A DNA stretch of 64,000 nt from Escherichia ruysiae (GTDB lineage Bacteria > Pseudomonadota > Gammaproteobacteria > Enterobacterales > Enterobacteriaceae), in assembly GCF_031323975.1 (NCBI RefSeq), contig NZ_JAVIWS010000001.1, positions 3,224,001 through 3,288,000 on the forward strand. The letters run 5' to 3'. The position numbers were made by a program, and so were the translations under genes. This document shows, piece after piece, positions 47,588-56,899 of the stretch. Numbering within the stretch: position 1 is the stretch's first letter; every line of letters starts with the position of its first letter. The notes below the pieces were generated by a model. The model had not been told where the DNA came from, made no database searches, and saw only the letters and a list, made by a program, of their open reading frames with translations.

Positions 47588-48222
47588 AAAAATGCGTCAT
47601 GAGCAGTATCGGTATTGAGAGTTTATTCAGAAAGTTTGCGGGTAACCCTTATAAGCTCCACACCTATACCAGTCAGGAGTCGTTTCAGAATGCAATGTCG
47701 CGGATCTCGTTCGCGGCGGTCATTTTTTCTTTTTCTGCCATGAGAAGTGAGCGCAGAGAAGGATTATCTTGCCTGACTGAGCTGGCGATTAAATTTCCGC
47801 GTACCCGACGTTTGGTTATTGCAGATGATGATATTGAAGCACGGTTGATTGGTTCATTATCTCCATCTCCGCTGGACGGAGTATTAAGTAAAGCATCGAC
47901 GCTGGAAGTTTTTCATCAGGAGTTGTTTCTGTCATTAAATGGTGTGCGTCAGGCGACAGATCGGCTGAATAATCAGTGGTACATTAACCAAAGCCGGACG
48001 TTAAGCCCAACGGAGAGAGAAATATTGCGTTTTATGTCGCGTGGCTACTCAATGACACAAATTGCCGAGCAGCTTAAACGCAATATTAAAACGATCCGGG
48101 CGCATAAATTTAATGTGATGTCGAAACTGGGCGTCAGTTCTGATGCGGGGTTGTTGGAGGCCGCAGATATTCTGTTATGTATGCGGCATTGCGAAACAAG
48201 TAACGTGTTGCATCCCTTTTAA
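47545..48222 (+). CDS. bglJ: BglJ, LuxR-type co-regulator with RcsB
   Basis: 225 residues, as in K-12. C-terminal LuxR helix-turn-helix at about residues 150-205 ([25 protein letters not shown]). BglJ pairs with RcsB and activates bgl, leuO and other promoters. The start lies 43 bases inside yjjQ, in another frame. A terminator follows. Confidence 0.94.
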   Translation: MEHSRIKKRNVALVEKCVMSSIGIESLFRKFAGNPYKLHTYTSQESFQNAMSRISFAAVIFSFSAMRSERREGLSCLTELAIKFPRTRRLVIADDDIEARLIGSLSPSPLDGVLSKASTLEVFHQELFLSLNGVRQATDRLNNQWYINQSRTLSPTEREILRFMSRGYSMTQIAEQLKRNIKTIRAHKFNVMSKLGVSSDAGLLEAADILLCMRHCETSNVLHPF

Positions 48223-48231
48223 TATGCTTAA

Positions 48232-48263
48232 TGCCGGGTTATCGTCCCGGCAAAGTTTTTATT
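48232..48263 (+). terminator. Terminator of yjjQ-bglJ
   Basis: TGCCGGG pairs with CCCGGCA, and AAGTTTTTATTT follows. The T-run overlaps the fhuF stop codon on the other strand. Confidence 0.75.
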
Positions 48264-49047
48264 TCAGCGTACAGTCACCACATTGCTGCACATCCGGTAG
48301 GCGATAACGCTGGCAGCAGGTACGGCGTACCAGCAGACCATCGCGTAGCACTACTGTACGCCAGAGTGGATTATCTTCACCTGTAGTGAGCGTTTTCTCA
48401 AAAAACAGGGCATGACGCAGCGATTCAACCGCTGCCTCGCCGAGCAACTGCTTCATCTCTGTCAGATACCAGTTGATCAAATAACCGGTATTACTCCAGA
48501 TGAGTTTGCCGTTGATCTCTCCAGTTGCTTCTAATGCCTGCACTACCGGGACAAGCGCCTGGCTGATTAACGTTTCCATTCGTTGTTGTGGAGAATGCGT
48601 TGTTGCGTTTTTATCTTCACATACATCGACCCAGAAACAGGCTGCGCGCCCGGTTTCGTGAAACTCAACGTGGAAATGTTCTGGAGAAAGGTCTAACGCT
48701 TTTTCCTGCGTCAGCAGCGCCAGCATTAAGGGTGGCACCATCAGGCCGATATACCATTGCGCCCAGAGTGAGATCAGCGGTTTGTTCTCACGGATCATCA
48801 TCGGTTGATTACGGTAGATATGATCGGAATAGACCGCCAGTAGAGAACGTAGCGCATTCGGTGATGACCATTGCGCCAGTGTCATGGCGTTAAGCGGGGC
48901 GGGTTCATCCAGACGGATAAACTCCAGCAAATGTCCACGATGTTCTGCGATCGTCGCCCGTACTGATTCCGCAAGCCCAGCATTCTGCGGCTGGAGATGC
49001 GTTCGCCAGATAACATCTTCATAGAGCGGTGCAGAACGATAGGCCAT
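48259..49047 (-). CDS. fhuF: FhuF, ferric siderophore reductase
   Basis: Cytoplasmic [2Fe-2S] protein that reduces iron in hydroxamate siderophores such as ferrioxamine. The product is 262 residues. The cluster ligands are the unusual C-terminal set Cys244, Cys245, Cys256 and Cys259 (CCQRYRLPDVQQCGDC). A Fur-box-like sequence lies just upstream, consistent with iron control. Convergent with bglJ. Confidence 0.96.
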   Translation of the reverse strand: MAYRSAPLYEDVIWRTHLQPQNAGLAESVRATIAEHRGHLLEFIRLDEPAPLNAMTLAQWSSPNALRSLLAVYSDHIYRNQPMMIRENKPLISLWAQWYIGLMVPPLMLALLTQEKALDLSPEHFHVEFHETGRAACFWVDVCEDKNATTHSPQQRMETLISQALVPVVQALEATGEINGKLIWSNTGYLINWYLTEMKQLLGEAAVESLRHALFFEKTLTTGEDNPLWRTVVLRDGLLVRRTCCQRYRLPDVQQCGDCTLK

Positions 49048-49064
49048 AATCGTGATAGTAATCT

Positions 49065-49085
49065 AAATGATAATGATTGCTAATC
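49065..49085 (-). promoter_or_regulatory. Fur box upstream of fhuF
   Basis: AAATGATAATGATTGCTAATC fits the Fur consensus (GATAATGATAATCATTATC) in most positions, including an unbroken GATAATGAT. It lies 18-38 bp upstream of the fhuF start. Confidence 0.7.
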
Positions 49086-49131
49086 CTAGCGATAGGTTTG
49101 CCCGATAGCAAGGGATTTCTCTGGCTTGCAA

Positions 49132-49180
49132 ATGATAAAAATTATCATATGATATTGGTTATTATTATCGCTTTGAGAGA
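49132..49180 (+). promoter_or_regulatory. Fur-box-like sites upstream of yjjZ
   Basis: ATGATAAAAATTATCAT (49132-49148) is a perfect palindrome with the Fur hexamer pattern. A second half-matching stretch, GATATTGGTTATTATTATC, follows at 49151-49169. Both precede yjjZ, so that gene is probably iron-repressed too. Confidence 0.65.
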
Positions 49181-49187
49181 TTAAACC

Positions 49188-49424
49188 ATGTTGCAACGTA
49201 TGCTGGGCAGTGGTTGGGGAGTGTTGCTGCCGGGATTGCTGATTGCAGGGATGACGTATGCGGATTTATCGCCGGATCAGTGGCGGATTGTCATTCTGAT
49301 GGGATTAGTGTTGACGCCGCTGATGCTATATCACAAACAGTTACGGCATTACGTTTTACTACCATCGTGCCTGGCGCTTATTTCTGGCGTCATGTTAATG
49401 ATAATAAAGTGGAATCAGGGATGA
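49188..49424 (+). CDS. yjjZ: YjjZ, DUF1435 small membrane protein
   Basis: 78 residues, the K-12 length. Three short hydrophobic segments (GVLLPGLLIAGMTYA, IVILMGLVLTPLMLY, LPSCLALISGVMLMII) predict an inner-membrane protein. Function is unknown. It has Fur-like sites upstream and the tRNA-Leu cluster converges on it from the other side. Confidence 0.88.
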   Translation: MLQRMLGSGWGVLLPGLLIAGMTYADLSPDQWRIVILMGLVLTPLMLYHKQLRHYVLLPSCLALISGVMLMIIKWNQG

Positions 49425-49462
49425 AAAAGCAGGGAAGAAACAAGAGAGGAAGTAAAGATAAT

Positions 49463-49549
49463 TGGTGCGAGGGGGGGGACTTGAACCCCCACGTCCGTAA
49501 GGACACTAACACCTGAAGCTAGCGCGTCTACCAATTCCGCCACCTTCGC
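49463..49549 (-). tRNA. leuV: tRNA-Leu(CAG), third of three
   Basis: 87-nt gene encoding its own CCA end, read on the minus strand from GCGAAGGTGGCGG to CCTCGCACCA. Anticodon CAG in GCTTCAGGTG; a class II variable arm (TCC-TTAC-GGA) follows. Identical to the leuQ copy. Confidence 0.97.
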
Positions 49550-49582
49550 ACAGTCATCTTACTTTTTTGATATCGCCTCGTT

Positions 49583-49669
49583 TGGTGCGAGGGGGGGGAC
49601 TTGAACCCCCACGTCCGTAAGAACACTAACACCTGAAGCTAGCGCGTCTACCAATTCCGCCACCTTCGC
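49583..49669 (-). tRNA. leuP: tRNA-Leu(CAG), second of three
   Basis: 87 nt, as the neighbours, but with one base changed: T in place of C in the variable arm (TTC-TTAC-GGA), which turns one stem pair into G-U. The spacer to leuV is 33 bp. Confidence 0.97.
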
Positions 49670-49697
49670 CCAGTGCGAGCAATATCAACGTGGTTTT

Positions 49698-49784
49698 TGG
49701 TGCGAGGGGGGGGACTTGAACCCCCACGTCCGTAAGGACACTAACACCTGAAGCTAGCGCGTCTACCAATTCCGCCACCTTCGC
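49698..49784 (-). tRNA. leuQ: tRNA-Leu(CAG), first of three
   Basis: 87 nt, first in the leuQPV transcript, anticodon CAG. Spacer to leuP is 28 bp. One promoter just upstream serves all three genes. Confidence 0.97.
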
Positions 49785-49825
49785 ATACCATCAATTCTTA
49801 AAAAGAATTGCTACCACGGAGGCGC

Positions 49826-49853
49826 ATTCTAGTGGTTTTCAGCTTTTCGTCAA
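49826..49853 (-). promoter_or_regulatory. Promoter of the leuQPV tRNA operon
   Basis: On the minus strand, TTGACG (49848-49853) and TAGAAT (49826-49831) are 16 bp apart. The discriminator after it, GCGCC, is GC-rich, as in stringently controlled tRNA promoters. Confidence 0.8.
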
Positions 49854-49909
49854 TAGTTAATTATCGACTGATGTGTAATTGCTGGAAAAATGGTCATCAG
49901 GAGGCTAAC

Positions 49910-50066
<157 letters not shown>

Positions 50067-50084
50067 AGGCTTGCGGCGAGAGAC

Positions 50085-51116
50085 TTAACCTTTCTTCGCC
50101 TGGCGGGTCATAATCGCGCGATATACCTTGAAACGCCCGGTTTGCGCAATGACTTCGTGGAAGCCAAATGTCTCATCCAGCACGTCCGGGTAAGGCAGGA
50201 AGGCGTTCGCCACAATTCGTAACTCGCCGCCGCTGTTAAGATGACGCACCGCGCCGCGAATCAGCGTTTGTGCTGCATCCAGGCTGGTTTGCATCCCATC
50301 ATGGAACGGCGGGTTGGAGATGATCATATCAAAACGACCTTTCACTTCGGAAAAGACGTTACTGGCAAAGACTTCACCTTCAACACCGTTGGCCGCAAGC
50401 GTCGCACGGCTGGCTTCTACCGCCGGGGCAGAGACATCGCACAGAGTGAGACGAATCTTCGGCGAGTGGCGCGCAAACGCAACTGAAAGCACACCTGCAC
50501 CGCAGCCGACATCCAGCACTTTGCCTTTTGTGTGCGGGGTTAATGTCGAGAGCAGCAGCTGGCTGCCGACATCCAGACCGTCGCGGCTAAACACGCCAGG
50601 CAGCGTTTTGACCGTCAGTCCATCTACGTTATATTCGCCCCAGAATTTATCCGCATCGAACACTGGCTGCTTTTCCAGACGACCAAAATAGAGGCCGCAG
50701 CGACGGGCGCTGTCGACTTTATTCAACGGCGCATAATCTGCCAGCATCTGCTCGGCGCTGCGCACGCCGCTACGGTTTTCGCCAACGACGAAAATGTCAG
50801 TGCCCACTGGCAGCAGAGAAAGTAAATTCATCAACTGGAACTGAGCTTCCGGTTTGTTCTTCGGCCAGTAGTAAATCAGCGTATCGCAATCTGCGACGTC
50901 GTCCGCCGTTGCAACCAGACTAAAACGGGCGTTATCACCCATCTGGCGGCTTAACACCTGCCAGTGGTGGAATTGCTGGGTATGAGCACGACTGGTCGCG
51001 GTATCTAAACGCGCGGGCAGGTCATCCTGTAAGTCACCGGCAAACAGAATACGGCTTTGTTCGAAATCATCACTGTGGCGCAGCAAGACTTCACTTGCCG
51101 GGGTAAATGCAGACAT
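50085..51116 (-). CDS. rsmC: RsmC, 16S rRNA m2G1207 methyltransferase
   Basis: Methylates G1207 of 16S rRNA in the small subunit, using AdoMet. The product is 343 residues. The N-terminal domain is a degenerate methyltransferase fold. The C-terminal one is catalytic, with motif [13 protein letters not shown] (about residues 199-210) and NPPFHDG (about 267-273). Divergent from holD across a 102-bp promoter gap. Confidence 0.96.
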   Translation of the reverse strand: MSAFTPASEVLLRHSDDFEQSRILFAGDLQDDLPARLDTATSRAHTQQFHHWQVLSRQMGDNARFSLVATADDVADCDTLIYYWPKNKPEAQFQLMNLLSLLPVGTDIFVVGENRSGVRSAEQMLADYAPLNKVDSARRCGLYFGRLEKQPVFDADKFWGEYNVDGLTVKTLPGVFSRDGLDVGSQLLLSTLTPHTKGKVLDVGCGAGVLSVAFARHSPKIRLTLCDVSAPAVEASRATLAANGVEGEVFASNVFSEVKGRFDMIISNPPFHDGMQTSLDAAQTLIRGAVRHLNSGGELRIVANAFLPYPDVLDETFGFHEVIAQTGRFKVYRAIMTRQAKKG

Positions 51117-51218
51117 GGAATGCTCCTCAATTGATACTGGCGGCGATTATAGCCATATGTTGGCGCGGTATCGACGAATTTGCTATATTTGCGCCCCTGA
51201 CAACAGGAGCGATTCGCT

Positions 51219-51632
51219 ATGACATCCCGACGAGACTGGCAGTTACAGCAGCTGGGCATTACCCAGTGGTCGCTGCGTCGCCCTGGCGCGTTGCAGGGGG
51301 AGATTGCCATTGCGATCCCGGCACACGTCCGTCTGGTGATGGTGGCAAACGATCTTCCCGCCCTGACCGATCCTCTGGTGAGCGATGTTCTGCGCGCATT
51401 AACCGTCAGCCCCGATCAGGTGCTGCAACTGACGCCAGATAGGATCGCGATGCTGCCGCAAGGCAGTCGATGCAACAGTTGGCGGTTGGGTACTGACGAA
51501 CCGCTGTCACTGGAGGGCGCTCAGGTGACATCACCGGCGCTCACCGAATTACGGGCAAACCCAACGGCACGCGCCGCGTTATGGCAACAAATTTGCACAT
51601 ATGAACACGATTTCTTCCCTCGAAACGACTGA
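51219..51632 (+). CDS. holD: HolD, DNA polymerase III psi subunit
   Basis: 137 residues. Psi bridges the clamp loader (gamma/tau) and chi, which contacts SSB. The N-terminal end (MTSRRDWQLQQLGITQWSLRR) is the clamp-loader-binding peptide; the remainder is the chi-binding fold. It overlaps rimI by 32 bases in another frame, so they are co-translated. Confidence 0.95.
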   Translation: MTSRRDWQLQQLGITQWSLRRPGALQGEIAIAIPAHVRLVMVANDLPALTDPLVSDVLRALTVSPDQVLQLTPDRIAMLPQGSRCNSWRLGTDEPLSLEGAQVTSPALTELRANPTARAALWQQICTYEHDFFPRND

Positions 51633-52047
51633 TTTACCTGCGGCTTTCCACATTGAACAACGCGCCCACGCCTTTCCGTGGAGTGAAAAAACCTTTGCCA
51701 GCAACCAGGGCGAACGCTATCTCAACTTTCAGTTGACACAAGACGGCAAAATGGCTGCGTTTGCGATTACGCAAGTGGTGCTGGATGAAGCTACATTGTT
51801 CAATATTGCGGTCGATCCCGACTATCAGCGTCAGGGACTGGGAAGGGCGTTGCTGGAACATCTGATCGACGAGCTGGAAAAACGCGGCGTGGCGACGCTA
51901 TGGCTGGAAGTCCGCGCCTCTAACGCCGCCGCCATTGCTCTGTACGAAAGTTTAGGCTTTAACGAGGCGACAATTCGCCGCAATTACTACCCCACCACGG
52001 ACGGTCGCGAAGACGCCATCATCATGGCGTTGCCAATCAGTATGTAA
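51601..52047 (+). CDS. rimI: RimI, N-terminal acetyltransferase of ribosomal protein bS18
   Basis: GNAT acetyltransferase, 148 residues. The acetyl-CoA loop is [18 protein letters not shown] (Q/RxxGxG, about residues 64-81). The usual C-terminal Tyr acid lies in RRNYYPT. It starts within holD and precedes yjjG by 14 bases. Confidence 0.96.
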   Translation: MNTISSLETTDLPAAFHIEQRAHAFPWSEKTFASNQGERYLNFQLTQDGKMAAFAITQVVLDEATLFNIAVDPDYQRQGLGRALLEHLIDELEKRGVATLWLEVRASNAAAIALYESLGFNEATIRRNYYPTTDGREDAIIMALPISM

Positions 52048-52061
52048 GACAAGGTGGAATA

Positions 52062-52739
52062 ATGAAGTGGGACTGGATTTTCTTTGATGCCGATGAAACG
52101 CTGTTTACTTTTGACTCGTTCACCGGCCTGCAGCGGATGTTCCTTGACTACAGCGTCACCTTTACCGCTGAAGATTTTCAGGACTATCAGGCCGTTAACA
52201 AACCACTGTGGGTGGATTATCAAAACGGCGCGATCACTTCATTACAGCTCCAGCACGGGCGTTTTGAAAGCTGGGCCGAACGGCTGAACGTCGAGCCGGG
52301 TAAACTCAACGCTGCCTTTATTAATGCGATGGCGGAAATCTGCACACCGCTGCCTGGCGCGGTTTCCCTGCTTAACGCCATTCGCGGCAATGCCAAAATC
52401 GGCATCATCACCAACGGTTTTAGTGCCTTGCAGCAAGTGCGTCTGGAACGAACGGGTTTGCGTGATTATTTCGATTTGCTGGTGATTTCCGAAGAAGTTG
52501 GCGTTGCCAAACCGAATAAGAAAATTTTCGATTATGCGCTGGAACAGGCGGGCAATCCTGACCGTTCACGCGTGCTAATGGTTGGTGACACTGCTGAGTC
52601 CGATATTCTCGGTGGCATCAACGCCGGGCTTGCTACCTGCTGGCTGAATGCGCACAATCGCGAGCAACCAGAAGGCATTGCGCCCACCTGGACCGTTTCT
52701 TCGTTGCACGAACTGGAGCAACTCCTGTGTAAACACTGA
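52062..52739 (+). CDS. yjjG: YjjG, HAD-family pyrimidine nucleotidase
   Basis: Cytoplasmic 5'-nucleotidase for dUMP, dTMP and non-canonical pyrimidine nucleotides, 225 residues. HAD motif I is DADET (Asp9 nucleophile, Asp11), motif II TNGF, motif III Lys in VGVAKPNKK, and motif [21 protein letters not shown] is upstream of the ATG. Part of holD-rimI-yjjG. Confidence 0.95.
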   Translation: MKWDWIFFDADETLFTFDSFTGLQRMFLDYSVTFTAEDFQDYQAVNKPLWVDYQNGAITSLQLQHGRFESWAERLNVEPGKLNAAFINAMAEICTPLPGAVSLLNAIRGNAKIGIITNGFSALQQVRLERTGLRDYFDLLVISEEVGVAKPNKKIFDYALEQAGNPDRSRVLMVGDTAESDILGGINAGLATCWLNAHNREQPEGIAPTWTVSSLHELEQLLCKH

Positions 52740-52829
52740 TTGCCTCCCCCCCGTTGATGGGTAAAATAGCCGCAATTTTTCGTTTTCAACAAGCGCGGCG
52801 CGATGCCGCTTACTCAAGAAGAAAGAATT

Positions 52830-54419
52830 ATGACGTTGTCTCCTTATTTGCAAGAGGTGGCGAAGCGCCGCACCTTTGCCATAATTTCTCACCCGGACGC
52901 CGGTAAAACCACCATCACCGAGAAGGTGCTGCTGTTCGGACAGGCCATTCAGACCGCCGGTACAGTAAAAGGCCGTGGTTCCAACCAGCACGCCAAGTCG
53001 GACTGGATGGAGATGGAAAAGCAGCGTGGGATCTCCATTACCACGTCTGTGATGCAGTTTCCGTATCACGACTGCCTGGTTAACCTGCTTGACACCCCGG
53101 GGCACGAAGACTTCTCGGAAGATACCTATCGTACCCTGACGGCGGTGGACTGCTGCCTGATGGTTATCGACGCTGCAAAAGGTGTTGAAGATCGTACCCG
53201 CAAGCTGATGGAAGTTACCCGTCTGCGCGATACGCCGATCCTCACCTTTATGAACAAACTTGACCGTGATATCCGCGACCCGATGGAATTGCTCGATGAA
53301 GTTGAGAACGAGCTGAAAATCGGCTGTGCGCCGATCACCTGGCCGATTGGCTGCGGCAAGCTGTTTAAAGGCGTTTATCACCTGTATAAAGATGAAACCT
53401 ATCTCTACCAGAGCGGTAAAGGTCACACCATTCAGGAAGTGCGTATCGTTAAAGGGCTGAACAACCCGGATCTCGACGCTGCGGTCGGTGAAGATCTGGC
53501 ACAGCAACTGCGTGACGAACTGGAACTGGTGAAAGGCGCCTCTAACGAGTTCGACAAAGAATTGTTCCTTGCGGGCGAAATTACTCCGGTATTCTTCGGT
53601 ACTGCGCTGGGTAACTTCGGCGTCGATCATATGCTGGATGGTCTGGTGGAGTGGGCGCCTGCACCGATGCCGCGTCAGACTGACACCCGTACCGTAGAAG
53701 CGAGCGAAGACAAATTTACCGGCTTCGTATTTAAAATTCAGGCCAACATGGACCCGAAACACCGTGACCGTGTGGCGTTTATGCGCGTGGTATCCGGTAA
53801 ATATGAAAAAGGCATGAAGCTGCGCCAGGTGCGCACCGCGAAAGATGTGGTGATCTCCGACGCGCTGACCTTTATGGCGGGTGACCGTTCGCACGTTGAA
53901 GAGGCTTATCCGGGCGATATCCTCGGTCTGCACAACCACGGCACCATTCAGATCGGCGACACCTTTACCCAGGGTGAGATGATGAAGTTCACTGGTATTC
54001 CGAACTTCGCACCGGAACTGTTCCGTCGTATACGTCTGAAAGATCCGCTGAAGCAAAAACAGCTGCTCAAAGGGCTGGTACAGCTTTCTGAAGAGGGCGC
54101 AGTGCAAGTGTTCCGTCCGATCTCCAATAACGACCTGATCGTCGGTGCGGTTGGTGTGCTGCAGTTTGATGTGGTGGTATCGCGCCTGAAAAGCGAATAC
54201 AACGTTGAAGCAGTGTATGAGTCAGTCAACGTTGCCACCGCCCGCTGGGTAGAATGCGCGGACGCAAAGAAATTCGAAGAGTTCAAGCGTAAGAACGAAG
54301 GTCAACTGGCGCTCGATGGCGGCGATAACCTCGCTTACATCGCCACCAGCATGGTTAACCTACGCTTAGCGCAAGAGCGTTATCCGGACGTTCAATTCCA
54401 CCAGACCCGCGAGCATTAA
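52830..54419 (+). CDS. prfC: PrfC, peptide chain release factor 3
   Basis: GTPase that removes RF1 and RF2 from the ribosome after termination. The ATG at 52830 ([14 protein letters not shown]), after AAGAAAGA, gives 529 residues, as in K-12; an in-frame start 9 codons earlier is less likely. G1 is [10 protein letters not shown]2 region GISITTSV, G3 DTPGHEDF, G4 NKLD. Domains II and III follow. A GC-rich hairpin ends the transcript. Confidence 0.97.
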   Translation: MTLSPYLQEVAKRRTFAIISHPDAGKTTITEKVLLFGQAIQTAGTVKGRGSNQHAKSDWMEMEKQRGISITTSVMQFPYHDCLVNLLDTPGHEDFSEDTYRTLTAVDCCLMVIDAAKGVEDRTRKLMEVTRLRDTPILTFMNKLDRDIRDPMELLDEVENELKIGCAPITWPIGCGKLFKGVYHLYKDETYLYQSGKGHTIQEVRIVKGLNNPDLDAAVGEDLAQQLRDELELVKGASNEFDKELFLAGEITPVFFGTALGNFGVDHMLDGLVEWAPAPMPRQTDTRTVEASEDKFTGFVFKIQANMDPKHRDRVAFMRVVSGKYEKGMKLRQVRTAKDVVISDALTFMAGDRSHVEEAYPGDILGLHNHGTIQIGDTFTQGEMMKFTGIPNFAPELFRRIRLKDPLKQKQLLKGLVQLSEEGAVQVFRPISNNDLIVGAVGVLQFDVVVSRLKSEYNVEAVYESVNVATARWVECADAKKFEEFKRKNEGQLALDGGDNLAYIATSMVNLRLAQERYPDVQFHQTREH

Positions 54420-54429
54420 TTCTTGCCTC

Positions 54430-54470
54430 CAGGGCGCGGCAGCCGCTGCGCCCTGTCAATTTCCCTTCCT
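54430..54470 (+). terminator. Terminator of prfC
   Basis: CAGGGCGC pairs with GCGCCCTG around GGCAGCCGCT; TCAATTTCCCTTCCTT follows. Beyond it, GAATGTTCTTAAAACATTC (54486-54504) is a second perfect inverted repeat of unknown role. Confidence 0.65.
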
Positions 54471-54564
54471 TATTAGCCGCTTGCGGAATGTTCTTAAAAC
54501 ATTCGCTTTCGCTTATGTTTGCTCGCTTTTTAGCCGATATGGCGGGCGGTTTCAAAATTGTGAT

Positions 54565-54574
54565 CTATATTTAA
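54565..54574 (+). promoter_or_regulatory. RpoS-type -10 region of osmY
   Basis: CTATATTTAA resembles the sigma-S -10 element (CTATACTTAA). It lies about 250 bp before the osmY start, matching the long untranslated leader known in K-12. The 402-bp gap holds no other gene. Confidence 0.65.
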
Positions 54575-54821
54575 CAAAGCAATGACATTTGTGTCGGCTT
54601 TAAATACCGTTATGTGAGTAGGTAACAGTATTTAAAACCGTTAACTGTCATTCGATTGATATTAATAACTGATTAAGAAGTTGTAACGGTCGTTATTCAT
54701 CACCTATCGCTTTTGTGATGGCGACCATTGACTTCTGTCGAGGGTGAAGTCTCTCCCTATTCAGCAATGCAACCTCGTGTTGCCTGGCTCAAATTACGAG
54801 CAAATATACAGGAATAAATCG

Positions 54822-55427
54822 ATGACTATGACAAGACTGAAGATTTCGAAAACTCTGCTGGCTGTAATGCTGACCTCTGCCGTCGCGACCGGTTCTGCCT
54901 ACGCGGAAAACAACGCGCAGACCACCAATGAAAGCGCAGGGCAAAAAGTCGATAGCTCTATGAATAAAGTCGGTAATTTCATGGATGACAGCGCCATCAC
55001 AGCGAAAGTGAAGGCGGCTCTGGTGGATCATGAAAATATCAAGAGCACTGATATCTCTGTCAAAACCGATCAAAAAGTCGTGACTTTAAGCGGATTTGTT
55101 GAAAGCCAGGCACAGGCCGAAGAGGCAGTGAAAGTGGCGAAAGGCGTTGAAGGCGTGACCTCCGTCAGCGACAAACTGCACGTTCGCGACGCTAAAGAAA
55201 GCTCCGTGAAGGGTTACGCCGGTGACACCGCCACCACCAGTGAAATCAAAGCCAAACTGCTGGCGGACGACATTGTTCCTTCACGTAAAGTGAAAGTTGA
55301 AACCACCGATGGCGTGGTTCAGCTCTCCGGAACCGTAGATTCTCAGGCACAGAGCGACCGTGCTGAAAGTATCGCCAAAGCGGTAGATGGTGTGAAAAGC
55401 GTTAAAAATGATCTGAAAACTAAGTAA
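54822..55427 (+). CDS. osmY: OsmY, periplasmic BON-domain chaperone
   Basis: Periplasmic stress protein induced by RpoS and high osmolarity, with chaperone activity for envelope proteins. The ATG at 54822 gives 201 residues, as in K-12. A 28-residue signal peptide ends AYA before ENNAQ. Two BON domains (about residues 58-125 and 137-201) share the [13 protein letters not shown] and [13 protein letters not shown] phrases. A longer frame from 54744 is rejected. Confidence 0.97.
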   Translation: MTMTRLKISKTLLAVMLTSAVATGSAYAENNAQTTNESAGQKVDSSMNKVGNFMDDSAITAKVKAALVDHENIKSTDISVKTDQKVVTLSGFVESQAQAEEAVKVAKGVEGVTSVSDKLHVRDAKESSVKGYAGDTATTSEIKAKLLADDIVPSRKVKVETTDGVVQLSGTVDSQAQSDRAESIAKAVDGVKSVKNDLKTK

Positions 55428-55442
55428 TTCGTCGTAATTCGT

Positions 55443-55464
55443 CCTCCCGAACTTTGTCGGGAGG
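55443..55464 (+). terminator. Hairpin after osmY
   Basis: CCTCCCGA and TCGGGAGG with a 6-base loop, 16 bases after osmY. No T-run follows, so some readthrough into ytjA is likely. Confidence 0.55.
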
Positions 55465-55542
55465 CGCGATGTGCACCACACTAAAAATATCGCATTGAGT
55501 GAATATCAAGCGGTGACATTAACTATGGTAAAGGAGAGGCTT

Positions 55543-55704
55543 ATGTTTCGTTGGGGCATCATATTTCTGGTTATCGCGTTAATCGCCGCCGCTCTTGGGT
55601 TTGGTGGTCTGGCCGGTACTGCAGCGGGTGCTGCAAAAATTGTCTTTGTCGTCGGGATTATTCTGTTCCTGGTGAGTTTGTTCATGGGCCGAAAACGACC
55701 CTAG
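55543..55704 (+). CDS. ytjA: YtjA, DUF1328 small membrane protein
   Basis: 53 residues, as in K-12, with two hydrophobic helices joined by a glycine- and alanine-rich turn ([14 protein letters not shown]) and the basic end GRKRP. GGAGAGG precedes the ATG. The family is widespread in the inner membrane; function is unknown. Just downstream of osmY and possibly co-induced with it. Confidence 0.9.
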
Positions 55705-55734
55705 ATTTCAGACGATTAAGAAAATTTTATACAA

Positions 55735-55760
55735 AGCCAGTCCAGCGGACTGGCTTTTGC
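55735..55760 (+). terminator. Terminator after ytjA
   Basis: GCCAGTCC and GGACTGGC with a 3-base loop, then TTTTGCGGTTTT. Confidence 0.8.
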
Positions 55761-55825
55761 GGTTTTAGCGAATAATAAATTGCGTTACTTTGTCATTCTT
55801 TCACAACAAAAACAGGAAGGCAGAG

Positions 55826-56899
55826 GTGGGGCAGCGAATACCTGTAACGCTTGGTAATATTGCGCCGTTGTCGCTAAGGCCGTTCCAGCCTGGACGAATT
55901 GCGTTGGTGTGCGAAGGCGGCGGGCAGCGTGGAATCTTTACGGCTGGCGTGCTGGATGAGTTTATGCGCGCGCAGTTTAATCCTTTCGATCTCTATTTTG
56001 GCACGTCCGCCGGGGCGCAGAACCTTTCGGCGTATATTTGTAATCAGCCCGGTTACGCGCGCAAAGTCATCATGCGCTATACCACAAAGCGCGAATTTTT
56101 CGATCCAGTGCGCTTTGTCCGTGGAGGAAATCTTATCGATCTCGACTGGCTGGTGGAAGCGACTGCACGCCAGATGCCGTTGCAGATGGATACCGCCGCG
56201 CGGTTGTTCGATAGCGGCAAATCGTTTTATATGTGTGCCTGTCGTCAGGATGACTACACACCAAATTACTTTTTACCAACCAAACAAAACTGGCTGGATT
56301 TGATTCGCGCCTCCAGTGCTATTCCAGGTTTTTATCGCACCGGGGTTTCACTTGATGGGATTAACTATTTTGATGGTGGCGTCAGCGATGCGATTCCGGT
56401 TAAAGAAGCGGCAAGACAGGGGGCGAAAACGCTGGTGGTAATCCGCACCGTGCCGTCGCAAATGTACTACACGCCGCAGTGGTTTAAACGTATGGAACGT
56501 TGGCTGGGGGACAGTAGCCTACAACCGCTGGTCAATCTGGTGCAGCATCATGAAACCAACTATCGTGCCATCCAGCAATTTATTGAGAAACCGCCAGGCA
56601 AGCTACGCATTTTCGAAATTTATCCGCCGAAGCCGCTGCATAGCATCGCGCTTGGCAGTCGGCTTCCGGCGCTACGCGATGACTATAAACTTGGGCGTTT
56701 ATGCGGTCGCTATTTCCTGGCCACGGTCGGTAAAATGCTAACCGAAAAAGCACCGTTCACTCGCCATCTGGTGCCTGTGGCGACGCCGGAACCAATCGTC
56801 ATTCCGCCTGCGCCAGTCGCCAACGATACGCTGGTTACCGAGGTGATAGACGCCCCGCAGGCGAATGACCCGACATTCAACAACGAGGATCTGGCTTGA
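55826..56899 (+). CDS. yjjU: YjjU, patatin-like phospholipase family protein
   Basis: 357 residues from a GTG at 55826 (MGQRIPVTLGN), the K-12 length; AGGAAGG lies upstream. Patatin motifs: oxyanion loop CEGGGQRGIF (about residues 29-38), nucleophile serine in GTSAG (about 60-64), and catalytic Asp in DGGVSDAIP (about 187). The role in vivo is unknown. Its TGA overlaps the yjjV TTG start (TTGA). Confidence 0.92.
   Translation: MGQRIPVTLGNIAPLSLRPFQPGRIALVCEGGGQRGIFTAGVLDEFMRAQFNPFDLYFGTSAGAQNLSAYICNQPGYARKVIMRYTTKREFFDPVRFVRGGNLIDLDWLVEATARQMPLQMDTAARLFDSGKSFYMCACRQDDYTPNYFLPTKQNWLDLIRASSAIPGFYRTGVSLDGINYFDGGVSDAIPVKEAARQGAKTLVVIRTVPSQMYYTPQWFKRMERWLGDSSLQPLVNLVQHHETNYRAIQQFIEKPPGKLRIFEIYPPKPLHSIALGSRLPALRDDYKLGRLCGRYFLATVGKMLTEKAPFTRHLVPVATPEPIVIPPAPVANDTLVTEVIDAPQANDPTFNNEDLA

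Noticed and set aside
49463..49784. Three near-identical 87-bp units with unique spacers, at first glance like a CRISPR array
   Set aside because: The repeats fold as class II tRNA-Leu genes with CAG anticodons; spacers are 28-33 bp of ordinary processing sequence and there are no cas genes.
52575..54107. Long open frame (510 codons) on the minus strand opposite prfC and yjjG
   Set aside because: It lies fully opposite well-identified genes; its composition follows from their codon bias and no ribosome site or family was recognised.
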